From positions 1 to 64,000 of the forward strand of contig NZ_WNKY01000026.1 in the NCBI RefSeq assembly GCF_009720825.1: a stretch of 64,000 nucleotides of DNA, read 5' to 3'. The stretch comes from Duganella radicis. GTDB lineage: Bacteria; Pseudomonadota; Gammaproteobacteria; Burkholderiales; Burkholderiaceae_D. A program made the translations under genes and the position numbers. Of the stretch, positions 33,830 through 43,400 are shown one piece after another (the stretch's first letter is position 1; every line of letters begins with the position of its first letter). Below the pieces are notes generated by a model that made no database searches, was not told the DNA's origin, and worked only from the letters and a program-made list of their open reading frames with translations.

Positions 33830-36800
33830 ATGACCGTACAAGCACCTGCCGCACCCAACCCCGCCGATAACAGCCCGCTGGGCACCGTGATGGCCATGGC
33901 CGTCAAGGGCGCCCTGTCGATCGCCGATCTGTTCAGCGCCGCCGCCGTCCTCCAGGAATCGGGCCAGCTGCCAGCCGCCATCGCCCTGTATCACGCCTGG
34001 ATCGAGCACACGCCGTCGCCGCTGACCTACGCCGCCTGCTTCAATCTGGCGGTGATGCTGTCGCAATCGGGCGACGACGCGGCCGCCGAGGCGGTCCTGC
34101 GCAAGGCCATGGCGCTGAATCCGAATTTCATCGAGGCGCGCCTGAATCTCGGCACGCTGCTGGAGCGCAACAATCGCCCGGACGAGGCGCTGGCCATGTG
34201 GGAATCGATTCTGGCGCCCGGCATCGAGCCGGACATCAAGACCAATCCCACCCTGTACGTGCAAACGCTGAACAATCTCGGCCGCCTGCTGGAAATCCGC
34301 AAGCGCTATCCGGAGGCCGAAGCCATGCTGGCGCGCAGCCTGCACGTCGATCCGCAACAGTCGCATGTGATGACGCACTGGGTGCACCTGCGCCAGAAGC
34401 AGTGCAACTGGCCGGTGTACAGCGGCCTGGAGCACATTTCAGTCGCCACCATGATGGAAGGCACCTCGGCGCTGGCGATGCTGAGCGCCTCCGCCGACCC
34501 GGCCCAGCAGCTGGCCGCCGCGCGCCGCTTCGTGCACGAGAAGGTCAACGCCGCCGTGGCGCCGCTGACCGGCGCCCATGGCTATGGCCACAGCCGCCTG
34601 CGCATCGGCTATCTGTCGTCCGATTTCTGCTCGCACGCGGTGTCCATCCTCACCGCCGAGTTGTACGAGCTGCACGACCGCAACAAGTTCGAGGTCTACG
34701 CCTTCAGCTGGAGCCGCGAGGACGGCTCGCCGATCCGCGCCCGCGTGGTCAAGGCCATGGACCACTACATCCGCATCGACGCCCTGACCGACGAGCAGGC
34801 CGCCCGCACCATCCGCGCCCACGAGATCGATATCCTGGTCGACCTGCACGGCCTGACCCTGGGCGCGCGCCCGAACATCCTGGCCTACCGCCCGGCGCCG
34901 GTGCAGCTGACCTACCTCGGCTTCCCCGGCAGCACTGCGCTGCCCGGCGTCGATTACGTGCTGGCCGACGAGTTCCTGATCACGCCGGAAATGGCCGAGC
35001 ACTTCACCGAGAAGCCGCTCTATCTCGATTGCTTCCAGATCAACGACCGCCAGCGCGCCATCGCGCCCAAGCCGACCCGCGCCTCGGTCAATCTGCCGGA
35101 GGATGCGTTTGTCTTTTGCTCGTTCAACAACAATTTCAAGTTCACGCCCGATCTGTTCGCGGTGTGGATGAATATCCTGCGCCGCGTGCCGAACAGCGTG
35201 CTGTGGCTGGTGGCCGATTATCCGGAAGTGCGCGAGAACCTGTGGCGCCACGCCGAGCAGGCCGGCATCGACCGCAAGCGCATTCTGTTCAACACCCGCG
35301 CGGTGCCGGCCGAGTACCTGGCGCGCTACCAGCTGGCCGACCTGTTCCTCGACACCTTCCCGTTCAACGCCGGCACCACCGCCAGCGATGCCCTGTGGGC
35401 CGGCCTGCCGCTGCTGACCTGCGCCGGCCAGACCTTCTCGTCGCGCATGGCCGGCAGCCTGCTGCGCGCGGTCGACCTGCCGCAGCTGATCACCTATAAC
35501 TTCGCCGATTACGAGGAAAAGGCGGTGGCGCTGGCCAACGATCCGCAGCGCATCGCCGCCATGAAGCGCCAGCTGACCGCCAACCGCCTGACCTGCGCCC
35601 TGTTCGACAGCCCGCGCTTCGTGCGCAATCTGGAGCAGGTGCTGCAACAGGTGGCCAAGCCGGCCGCGCCGCGCCTGGCCGCGCCGCAGCACGCGGTCCA
35701 TCCGTCCGAGCAGGCCCAGGCCGAGCCGGTGCGGATCGACCAGATTCCGGTGGTCACGGTGTCGTACAACTCGCCCGATTTGATCGAGGCGCTGCTGCGC
35801 ACCTTCCGCCAGTTCTACAGCAACCGCGTGTACGTGATCGACGGCTCCAATCCGGACGTGGCCGAGCAGATCCGCGCCATCACCGACCGCCACGACAACG
35901 TCGAGTTCATCCCGTTCGGCTACAACATCCACCACGGCCCCGGCCTGGCGTGGGCGATCAACCACCTGGGCCTGTCGGGCGAGGTGCTGTTCCTCGATTC
36001 CGACGTCGAGATCATCCAGGGCGGCTTCCTGGAATCGCTGCACAGCGCACTGCGCCCGGGCATGTACGGCGTCGGCAGCATCCAGCCGGTGAACGAGGCC
36101 GGCTACGACCGCGCCGACGGCAATGTGCGCTACCTGCACCCGGCCTGCATGCTGACCAATATCGAGGTGGTGCGCCAGTGGCCGATGCCGATCAAGCACG
36201 GCGCGCCGATGATCGCCGCCATGCTGGCGATCCACCAGGCCGGCCAGCACCAGCTGATCGACAGCCTGGACTGGGTGAAGGAAGACTTCGCGCCCAAGCC
36301 GCCGAAACGCAATTACATCAAGCACGACTGGCAGGGCACGGTGATCCGCACCGGCGGCTACCACTACGACCTGCCGAGCGCCACCAGCACCGTCAACACC
36401 GACCTGCTGCAATTCGTGCCGCTGGAGGCGCGCAAGGTGGTCGAGGTGCATTGCCGCGACGGCGCCTTCGCCAAGGCCTACAAGGCGCGCAACGCCATCG
36501 TCAACTACACCGGCATCGAGGCCGATCCGGCGCCGGCCCAGGCCGCCCGCCTGCACTGCGATTTCGTCTTCAACGCCGACATCGAGCACGGCGGCTCGGA
36601 CCTGTGGGACCACGTGCGCGGCGCCGATTGCTGGATCATGGACGAGGCGCTGGAACAGCTCAACGATCCGTGGGAGGTGCTGCGCAAGATCCGCACCAGC
36701 ATCGCCCCCGGCGGCAAGCTGGTGATCACCATCCGCAACTTCCAGCACTGGAGCATCCAGGCCCGCCTCAACGCCGGCGACCTGCGCTACGGCGGCGCGC

Positions 36801-37027
36801 TGGAGAAGTCGCGCAAGCGCGTGTTCACCCGCGGCGCCCTGCTGGAGCTGCTGCAACAGTCGGGCTTCCAGATCAGCGGCGGCAGCGCCCGCATCACCGA
36901 CGAGCCGGCGCGCGAGAAATACCTGCCGGCGATCCGCCTGATGGCCGGCGCCAGCGGCGTCGATCCGGTGGTGGCGGTGGAAGACGCCCTGCCTTGGCAA
37001 TATATTGTGACGGCCGTGGCCGCCTAA
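33830..37027 (+). CDS. Four-domain glycosyltransferase: TPR, GT41 (SPINDLY/OGT), GT2-like and methyltransferase
   Basis: A 1065-aa cytoplasmic protein. Residues 1-200 are TPR-like helices. Residues 255-620 are a GT41 catalytic domain, the family of O-GlcNAc transferase and SPINDLY, which glycosylates Ser/Thr of proteins: LRIGYLSSDFCSHAVS with His269 at the place of OGT His498, VDLHGLTLGARP, RPAPVQLTYLGFPGS, FNNNFKFTP with Lys437 at the place of OGT Lys842, and FNAGTTASDALWAGLP. Residues about 633-835 resemble a GT2 GT-A fold (VVTVSYNSPDLIEALL, LFLDSDVEI). Residues about 865-1010 form a class I methyltransferase-like domain (VVEVHCRDGAFAKAYKARN, GGKLVITIRN). It opens the cluster directly after the giant Thr-rich repeat gene, its best candidate substrate by position. 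Confidence 0.85.
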   Translation: MTVQAPAAPNPADNSPLGTVMAMAVKGALSIADLFSAAAVLQESGQLPAAIALYHAWIEHTPSPLTYAACFNLAVMLSQSGDDAAAEAVLRKAMALNPNFIEARLNLGTLLERNNRPDEALAMWESILAPGIEPDIKTNPTLYVQTLNNLGRLLEIRKRYPEAEAMLARSLHVDPQQSHVMTHWVHLRQKQCNWPVYSGLEHISVATMMEGTSALAMLSASADPAQQLAAARRFVHEKVNAAVAPLTGAHGYGHSRLRIGYLSSDFCSHAVSILTAELYELHDRNKFEVYAFSWSREDGSPIRARVVKAMDHYIRIDALTDEQAARTIRAHEIDILVDLHGLTLGARPNILAYRPAPVQLTYLGFPGSTALPGVDYVLADEFLITPEMAEHFTEKPLYLDCFQINDRQRAIAPKPTRASVNLPEDAFVFCSFNNNFKFTPDLFAVWMNILRRVPNSVLWLVADYPEVRENLWRHAEQAGIDRKRILFNTRAVPAEYLARYQLADLFLDTFPFNAGTTASDALWAGLPLLTCAGQTFSSRMAGSLLRAVDLPQLITYNFADYEEKAVALANDPQRIAAMKRQLTANRLTCALFDSPRFVRNLEQVLQQVAKPAAPRLAAPQHAVHPSEQAQAEPVRIDQIPVVTVSYNSPDLIEALLRTFRQFYSNRVYVIDGSNPDVAEQIRAITDRHDNVEFIPFGYNIHHGPGLAWAINHLGLSGEVLFLDSDVEIIQGGFLESLHSALRPGMYGVGSIQPVNEAGYDRADGNVRYLHPACMLTNIEVVRQWPMPIKHGAPMIAAMLAIHQAGQHQLIDSLDWVKEDFAPKPPKRNYIKHDWQGTVIRTGGYHYDLPSATSTVNTDLLQFVPLEARKVVEVHCRDGAFAKAYKARNAIVNYTGIEADPAPAQAARLHCDFVFNADIEHGGSDLWDHVRGADCWIMDEALEQLNDPWEVLRKIRTSIAPGGKLVITIRNFQHWSIQARLNAGDLRYGGALEKSRKRVFTRGALLELLQQSGFQISGGSARITDEPAREKYLPAIRLMAGASGVDPVVAVEDALPWQYIVTAVAA

Positions 37028-37044
37028 CCGGGAGCAAGCACACC

Positions 37045-37461
37045 ATGATGGATCAATGCCGGCTGATCGACCTGCCCAAGCACCACGACCCCCGCGGCAA
37101 CCTGTCGGTGATCGAGGGCGGCATCCATGTGCCGTTCGACATCGCCCGCGTGTACTACCTGTACGACGTGCCGGGCGGCTCGTCGCGCGCCGGCCATGGC
37201 CACATCGAGCTGCAACAGCTGTTCATCGCCATGTCGGGCAGCTTTGACGTCATCGTCGACGATGGCTACCAGCGCAAGAAATTCCAGCTGAACCGGTCCT
37301 ACTACGGCCTGTACGTGCCGGGCATGATGTGGCGCGAGGTCGAGAACTTCTCGTCCGGCGGCGTGTGCCTGGTGCTGGCCTCGACCAAGTACGATCCGCA
37401 CGACTACTATCACGACTACGACGAGTTCGTCGCGGCCGCGCACCAGCACAAGCAGAAATAA
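37045..37461 (+). CDS. dTDP-4-oxo-6-deoxyhexose 3,4-ketoisomerase (FdtA/QdtA family)
   Basis: A 138-aa cupin-fold enzyme that moves the keto group of a nucleotide-linked 4-keto-6-deoxyhexose from C4 to C3. Family blocks are HHDPRGNLSVIEGG, PFDIARVYYLYDVP, RAGHGHIELQQLFIAMSG with the active-site His residues, and SSGGVCLVLASTKYD, followed by YHDYDEF. The start at 37045 has GGGAG ten bases upstream. It is 17 bases after the GT41 gene and 21 before the aminotransferase, which uses its product. dTDP-hexose genes rmlA/rmlB are not in the window. Confidence 0.9.
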   Translation: MMDQCRLIDLPKHHDPRGNLSVIEGGIHVPFDIARVYYLYDVPGGSSRAGHGHIELQQLFIAMSGSFDVIVDDGYQRKKFQLNRSYYGLYVPGMMWREVENFSSGGVCLVLASTKYDPHDYYHDYDEFVAAAHQHKQK

Positions 37462-37482
37462 CACCACTTAAGCGAGTACCCC

Positions 37483-38589
37483 ATGAGCGTCCCCTTCCTC
37501 GACCTGAAAGCCATCAATCTGTCGCAAGCCGACGAGCTGGAGGCCGCCTTCAAGCGCGTGCTGCACTCGGGCTGGTACATCCTGGGCGCGGAGACGTCGG
37601 CCTTCGAGGCCAACTTCGCCGCCTACTGCGACAGCCAGCACGGCATCGGCGTGGCCAATGGCCTGGACGCCATCTTCATGATCCTGAAAGCCTACGGCAT
37701 CGGCCCCGGCGACGAGGTGATCGTGCCGTCCAACACCTTCATCGCCACCTGGCTGGCGGTCAGCGACTGCGGCGCCACGCCGATTCCGGTGGAACCGGCG
37801 CCGGACAGCTTCAACATCGATCCGGCCCGCGTGGAGGCGGCCATCACGGCGCGCACCAAGGCCATCCTGGTGGTCCACCTGTACGGCCAGACCGCCGACA
37901 TGGACCCGCTCAAGGCGCTGGCGGCCAAGCACGGCCTCAAGCTGATCGAGGATGCGGCCCAGGCCCACGGCGCGCGCTACCGCGGCGGCGTGGCCGGCCA
38001 GTTGGGCGATGCGGCCGCGTTCAGCTTCTATCCGGGCAAGAACCTGGGCGCGCTGGGCGACGGCGGCGCCGTCACCACCAACGACGCCGCGCTGGCCGAA
38101 CGCATCCGCACGCTGCGCAACTACGGTTCCAAGGTCAAGTATTACAACGAGGTGCCGGGCTATAACTCGCGCCTGGACGAGGTGCAGTCGGCGCTGCTGA
38201 ACGTCAAGCTGCCCAAGCTGGACAGCGACAACGCGCGCCGCCGCGCCATCGCCGCCATCTACGCGCGCGAGCTGGCCGGCGTGCCGGGCCTGGCGCTGCC
38301 GCAGGTGCCGGAGTGGGCCGAGCCGGTGTGGCATGTGTACGTGATCCGCCACGCCCGCCGCGACGAGCTGGCCAAGGCGCTGGCCGGGCAGGGCATCGGC
38401 ACCATCGTGCACTACCCGGTGCCGCCGCACCTGCAACCGGCGTACGCCGACCTGGGCTACAAACAGGGCGACTTCCCGCTGGCCGAAGCCATTCACCGCG
38501 AAGTGCTGAGCCTGCCGATGGGCCCGACCATGAGCGACGCCGACGCGCTGGAAGTGGTGGCGGCCGTGCGCAAGTTCTGCGGCGCCTGA
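37483..38589 (+). CDS. PLP-dependent sugar 3-aminotransferase (DegT/DnrJ family, FdtB-like)
   Basis: A 368-aa aminotransferase that converts the 3-keto sugar made by the upstream isomerase into a 3-amino-3,6-dideoxyhexose. Motifs: [46 protein letters not shown] with the PLP-binding Asp, and [17 protein letters not shown] with Schiff-base Lys186. The C-terminal [13 protein letters not shown] is typical of this family. It is close in order and type to FdtB/QdtB. Whether the product is Fuc3N or Qui3N cannot be read from the sequence. Confidence 0.92.
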   Translation: MSVPFLDLKAINLSQADELEAAFKRVLHSGWYILGAETSAFEANFAAYCDSQHGIGVANGLDAIFMILKAYGIGPGDEVIVPSNTFIATWLAVSDCGATPIPVEPAPDSFNIDPARVEAAITARTKAILVVHLYGQTADMDPLKALAAKHGLKLIEDAAQAHGARYRGGVAGQLGDAAAFSFYPGKNLGALGDGGAVTTNDAALAERIRTLRNYGSKVKYYNEVPGYNSRLDEVQSALLNVKLPKLDSDNARRRAIAAIYARELAGVPGLALPQVPEWAEPVWHVYVIRHARRDELAKALAGQGIGTIVHYPVPPHLQPAYADLGYKQGDFPLAEAIHREVLSLPMGPTMSDADALEVVAAVRKFCGA

Positions 38590-38599
38590 GGAAGCCATC

Positions 38600-39334
38600 A
38601 TGATCCATCCCAGCGCCATCGTCTCGCCGCACGCGCGGCTGGGCGCCAACGTCAGCGTCGGCCCGTTCACCATCATCCATGACAACGTGGAGATCGGCGA
38701 CCACTCGGTGATCGACGGCTATTGCGAAATCGGCTACCCGACCCCGCTGGCCGACGGCCTGCCGCTGGTGATCGGCGCCGGCGCGCGCATCCGCTCGCAT
38801 TCGGTGTTTTATGCGGGCTCGCGCTTCGGCGACAAGCTGGTCACCGGCCACCGCGTGGTGGTGCGCGAGAAAACCGTGGCCGGCGTGGCCTTCCAGATCG
38901 GCACCATGAACGATATCCAGGGCGACTGCGAAATCGGCGACTATGTGCGCTGCCAGTCGAACGTGTTCATCGGCAAGATGTCCAAGGTCGGCAACTTCGT
39001 CTGGCTGCTGCCCTACGTGGTGCTGACCAACGACCCGCACCCGCCCAGCAACGTGCTGGTTGGCGCCACCATCGGCGACTACGCGGCGATCGCCGCCATG
39101 TCGGTGATCCTGCCCGGCGTCAAGGTCGGCGAACGGGCGCTGGTGGCGGCCCACAGCAAGGTGCACCGCGACGTCGAACCGCACACGGTGGTGGCCGGCA
39201 ATCCGGCGCGCTATCTGTGCGATGCCAGCAAGATCCGCCTCAAGGACGGCAGCGACCAGTCGGCCTATCCGTGGACCCGCCACTTCCACCGCGGCTATCC
39301 GGCCGACGTGGTGGCCGGCTGGAACACTCCCTAA
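38600..39334 (+). CDS. Left-handed beta-helix sugar N-acyltransferase (FdtC-like)
   Basis: A 244-aa hexapeptide-repeat protein with many [LIV]GxxxxI-type turns (ARLGANVSVGPFTIIHDNVEIG, VGATIGDYAAIAAMSVILPG, HTVVAGNPARYL). Trimers of this fold use acetyl-CoA (or a similar acyl-CoA) to acylate amino or hydroxyl groups of sugars. Its place, 10 bases after the 3-aminotransferase, makes N-acylation of the 3-amino sugar the best guess, completing an FdtA-FdtB-FdtC type set. It is longer than typical FdtC because of an N-terminal extra coil region and a C-terminal tail (YPWTRHFHRGYP). Confidence 0.85.
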   Translation: MIHPSAIVSPHARLGANVSVGPFTIIHDNVEIGDHSVIDGYCEIGYPTPLADGLPLVIGAGARIRSHSVFYAGSRFGDKLVTGHRVVVREKTVAGVAFQIGTMNDIQGDCEIGDYVRCQSNVFIGKMSKVGNFVWLLPYVVLTNDPHPPSNVLVGATIGDYAAIAAMSVILPGVKVGERALVAAHSKVHRDVEPHTVVAGNPARYLCDASKIRLKDGSDQSAYPWTRHFHRGYPADVVAGWNTP

Positions 39335-39354
39335 CCATATCGCCCCGCTCTCCG

Positions 39355-40317
39355 ATGAAAATTACCACGGTCATCCCCGCGTATAAACCCAAGTACCTGA
39401 TGGAACTGCTGGCCGCGCTGGCGCAGCAGACCGAAGCGCCCGAGCGCATCATTTTTTCCGACGACAGCCCGGACCAGAGCTTCATCGCCATGCTGGAATC
39501 GGAGCCGGTGAAGTCGCTGATCGCGCATTTGAACGTCAGCACCATCGTCGGCCCGCGCCGCGGCGCCCACGCCAACTGGGCGCACTGCATCGAGGCCTGG
39601 GGCGGCGAGACCGAGCTGTTGCACATCCTGTGCGACGACGACATCATCTACCCGCACTTTTACGCGCGCCACCGCCAGGCCCACATGTCGGGCTATTTCA
39701 GCTCGACCATCAGCCGCCGCTGGTACGCCAACGAGATGGGCCAGCCGGTGCGCCACAGCCTGAATCTGCCGGAAGCGGTGGACAACCACCCGCAGCGCCT
39801 GATTTCGCTGGACGCCAACGCGCTGTTCGTCAGCACCGTCGGCCGCGCCGCCAACTGGCTGGGCGAGGTGTCCAACACCGTGATGCGGGCCGATGTGGCC
39901 GATGTGATCGTCAAGCGCCAGGTGGACGGCATCGCCATCAGCGGGCTGGAGGATCTGGGCGCGTTCATCTGCGGCGCGCATGCGCATCCGATGTGCTTCA
40001 TCAACGAGCACCTGGGCTTCTTCCGCCAGAGCGCCAACCAGAACTCGGCGGTGAGCACCTCGGCCGCGATGAAGTGCGCCATCATGAGCTATCTCGGCCT
40101 GGCGCTGATTGGCTTGCGTCGCGGGCTGATCAACCAGGAGCAGGCGCAGTTCTGCTTCAACGCGGTGGGCAGCAATGTGCTGTGGCACTACCGCAACGAG
40201 GCCGATACCGAGGCGATCCGCGCGGTGCTGCCGGCCCTGATGGCCGGCGAACCGGGCGCCGATACGCCGTTCCTGGCCGCATGGCATGATTTCGTCGCCG
40301 CCCACGGCCTGTTCTAA
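39355..40317 (+). CDS. Family 2 glycosyltransferase
   Basis: A 320-aa GT-A-fold enzyme. The start shows the classical TTVIPAYKPKYLMELLAALAQQT and SDDSPD, and a metal-binding CDDDIIY sits near residue 97. No membrane segment is seen. It likely transfers a sugar made by the neighbouring pathway onto a glycan acceptor. It follows the acyltransferase by 20 bases and ends exactly where the 103-bp inverted-repeat element begins; the last base of its stop codon is the first base of that element. Confidence 0.85.
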   Translation: MKITTVIPAYKPKYLMELLAALAQQTEAPERIIFSDDSPDQSFIAMLESEPVKSLIAHLNVSTIVGPRRGAHANWAHCIEAWGGETELLHILCDDDIIYPHFYARHRQAHMSGYFSSTISRRWYANEMGQPVRHSLNLPEAVDNHPQRLISLDANALFVSTVGRAANWLGEVSNTVMRADVADVIVKRQVDGIAISGLEDLGAFICGAHAHPMCFINEHLGFFRQSANQNSAVSTSAAMKCAIMSYLGLALIGLRRGLINQEQAQFCFNAVGSNVLWHYRNEADTEAIRAVLPALMAGEPGADTPFLAAWHDFVAAHGLF

Positions 40318-40419
40318 GAGGTCGTTTCAAAAAGCCCGCGGCTTCGTTGCGGCTCCTTGCCGTGCAGGCGCACTGTCTTCGTCGCCACGCCTCGCCGCGT
40401 GCATTTTGAAACAACCTCT
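40317..40419. mobile_element. 103-bp MITE-like element
   Basis: Terminal inverted repeats of 16 bases (AGAGGTCGTTTCAAAA at 40317-40332; its partner at 40404-40419 is the complement with one mismatch) bound a 71-base GC-rich centre with no reading frame of note. The element separates two glycosyltransferase genes that otherwise look co-directional, so it may affect read-through. No target-site duplication is clear. Confidence 0.6.
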
Positions 40420-40460
40420 AAGCGGTTGTGTCTGGCGCGAAATGCGCCCACAATAGGTGT

Positions 40461-43400
40461 ATGAGCCACAGCGTCCCCAGCGATCCGTCGCCCTTGCAGG
40501 AACTGAACCGGGCCCTGGCCGCCAATGAACTGGCGCGCGCCAGCACGCTGGCGTTCGCGCTGGCGCGGCAGGGCGAGTTGCCGATTGTCGAACTGTTCGG
40601 CCTGGCCGGCCTGCTGGGCCAGGCGGGCGACGCCGCCCGCGCCGCCGAGCTGTACCACCTGTGGCTGCGCTGCACCGACACCCCGCTGCTGTACGCCGGC
40701 TGGTACAACCTGGCGGTGCTGCAAATGCAGAATGGCGACCAGCGCGAAGCCGAACCGTCGCTGCGCGCGGCGCTGGCCATCAAGCCCGATTTCCTCGATG
40801 CCCGCGTGGCGCTGGGCGCCTTGCAGGAGCGCCTGCAACAGCCCGATGCCGCGCTGGCCACCTGGCGCGCGGCCCTGGCGCAAATCGATCCCGAACTGCC
40901 GGCCAGCCGGCCGCAGCAGCTGCAAGCGCTCAACCACCTGGGCCGCCTGGCTGCCGCGCGCCATCTGTACGGCGAGGCCGAGGAAGCCTTGTCGCGCAGT
41001 CTGCTGCTCGATCCGCGCCAGCCGGCGGTGATGGCGCAGTGGCTGCGCCTGCGCCAGCAGCAATGCGCGTGGCCGGTGGTGGCGCCGCCGCCGGGCGTGC
41101 GCGAGAGCGATCTGGCCGAGGCCGCCTCGCCGGCCGCCACCGTGGACGCCAGCGACGATCCCGAACAACACCTGGCCGCCGCGCGCCGCCACAGCGTCAA
41201 CCAGGCGGCCGCGCCGGCGCCGCTGGCCGGTCCGCACGGCTACGGCCACCAGCGCTTGCGCATCGGCTACCTGTGCGCCGACTTCAACGCCGAAGGCATC
41301 GCCCGCCTGCGCGCCGGCCTCTACCGCTTGCACGACCGCGACCGCTTCGAAATTTACGGCTTCAGCTGGCGCCCCCCGGTCCCGCCCGGCTCGCCCACCG
41401 CCCCGCCGAACGCGACAACGGCGGCCACGCCGGGCGGCGACACTGCGCCCGCGTCTGATGCGTCCTCGTCTGGTGCGTCCTCACCTAGTGCGTCCTCGCC
41501 TGGTGCGTCCTCGCCTGGCGCATCCTCATCTGATGCGTCCTCGTGTGCTGCATCCTCATCGAACGCGCCACCGTTTCGCACGCGTTCATCTCGCGCGGCA
41601 TCGGCGGCCACGGGCGCCGGGGCCGCGCGGGGCATATCGCCTGCCGCCTTGTCGAACGCGGCAGCGCGCGCCCTGGCTGGCGCCGCCGCCCGCACAGCGA
41701 CATTGCCGCCAGTCGCCGTAGCCGGCCTCGACCACCACATCGACCTGGCCGGCATGGGCGACGTGCAGGCCGCGCAAACGCTGCGCGCCCACGACATCGA
41801 CATCCTGATCGACCTGCACGGCCTGGACGAAGACAGCCGCCCCGGCATCGTGGCCCAGCGCCCCGCCCCGGTGCAGATCGCCTGGCCCGGCTTGCCCGCC
41901 ACCAGCGCCATGGCCGCCATCGATCATGTCCTGGCGGACGCTTTTGTGCTCCCGCCCACGCTGGCGCCGCACTTCACCGAACGCCCGCTCTACCTGCCGC
42001 ACTGCGCCCACCCGAACGCCCGCCTCGACCACGACGACGCGCCGCCGCTGACCCGCGCCGACTGCGGCCTGCCGGCCGACGCCATGGTGTTCTGCTGCTT
42101 CAACCCGCAGCAGCAGATCACGCCGGAACAGTTCGCCAGCTGGATGCGTATTTTGCAAGCCGTGCCGGGCAGCGTGCTGTGGCTGAGCGCCGACAGCGAG
42201 CCAGTGCGCGACAACCTGCGCCTGGCCGCGCTGCGCCACGGCGTGCACAGCGCCGCCCTGGTGTTCGCCGCGCCGGCCACGCCAGCCGTCACGCTGGCCC
42301 GCTGCCGCCTGGCCGACCTCTACCTCGACACCGCCCCGCACAGCGGCAGCATCGGCGCCAGCGACGCGCTATGGGCCGGCCTGCCGGTGCTGACCCGCGC
42401 CGGCCAGAGCTACGCCAGCCGCGGCGCCGGCAGCCTGCTGCACGCGGCCGGCCTGCCGGAACTGGTGGCCGACAGCGAACGCAGCTACGAAGAAACCGCC
42501 GCACGCCTGGCCGCCAAGCCCAAAGAACTGGCACGCCTGCGCACCCGCCTGTCTCGCAAACGCAACAGCAACGCCCTGTTCGACGCCGAATCGCAAGTAC
42601 GCGCGCTGGAACAGCTCTACCTGCAAGTCGCGCGCCCGCTGCCAGCCGCTCTCGCCAGCAGCCACGGCAACGACAACGGTGCCCAGCCCGGCACCCGCCG
42701 CGGCAAGCGCGCCACGCCGCCGCGCGGCAAACGCGATCCGGGCGTGGCCATGGTCAGCATCCTGATCGCCGCCAACGCCGCCGCCCCCGACGCACTGGAG
42801 GAAACCGTGCGCAGCGCGCTGGAGCAGGACTACGGCCACTTCGAAATCATCGTCAGCGACAGCAGCGCCGACGACACCTGCCAGCGCCGCCTGGCTCCGC
42901 TGCTGCGCCGCCATTCACAACTGCGCTACCATCGTGCCCACGACATGGCGCCGGCCGACAACCTCGACCACTGCCTGGCCCTGGCGCTGGGCGAATACGT
43001 GGCCGTGGCCGCCCCCGGCGAATGCCTGCAAGCCGACAAGCTCAGCCGCATGGCGGCCTGCTATCAGAACTACCCGGCACTGGGCCTGGTCGCCTGCTGG
43101 CGCCCGCCGCGCGCCGACGGCCAGCCCCTGCAACCCGCCGCGCCGCTGCTGACGGCCGACAGCGCGGTCGGCGGCGCCTCGCTGGCCGCCCTGCTGCTGA
43201 CCGACGAACACAGCGTCGGCGGCGCCTTGTGCGAACCCGCCGCCCTGCTGCTGCGCCGCACCGACCTGGGCGCCGGCTTCGGCCATTATCAGGGCAAGCG
43301 CTACACCCGTCTGCCCGGCATTGCCACCCTACTGGCCAGCCTCAACGGCCGCGACTGCGCCTACATCGCCGCGCCGCTGTCGCACTATCCGCGCACCACG

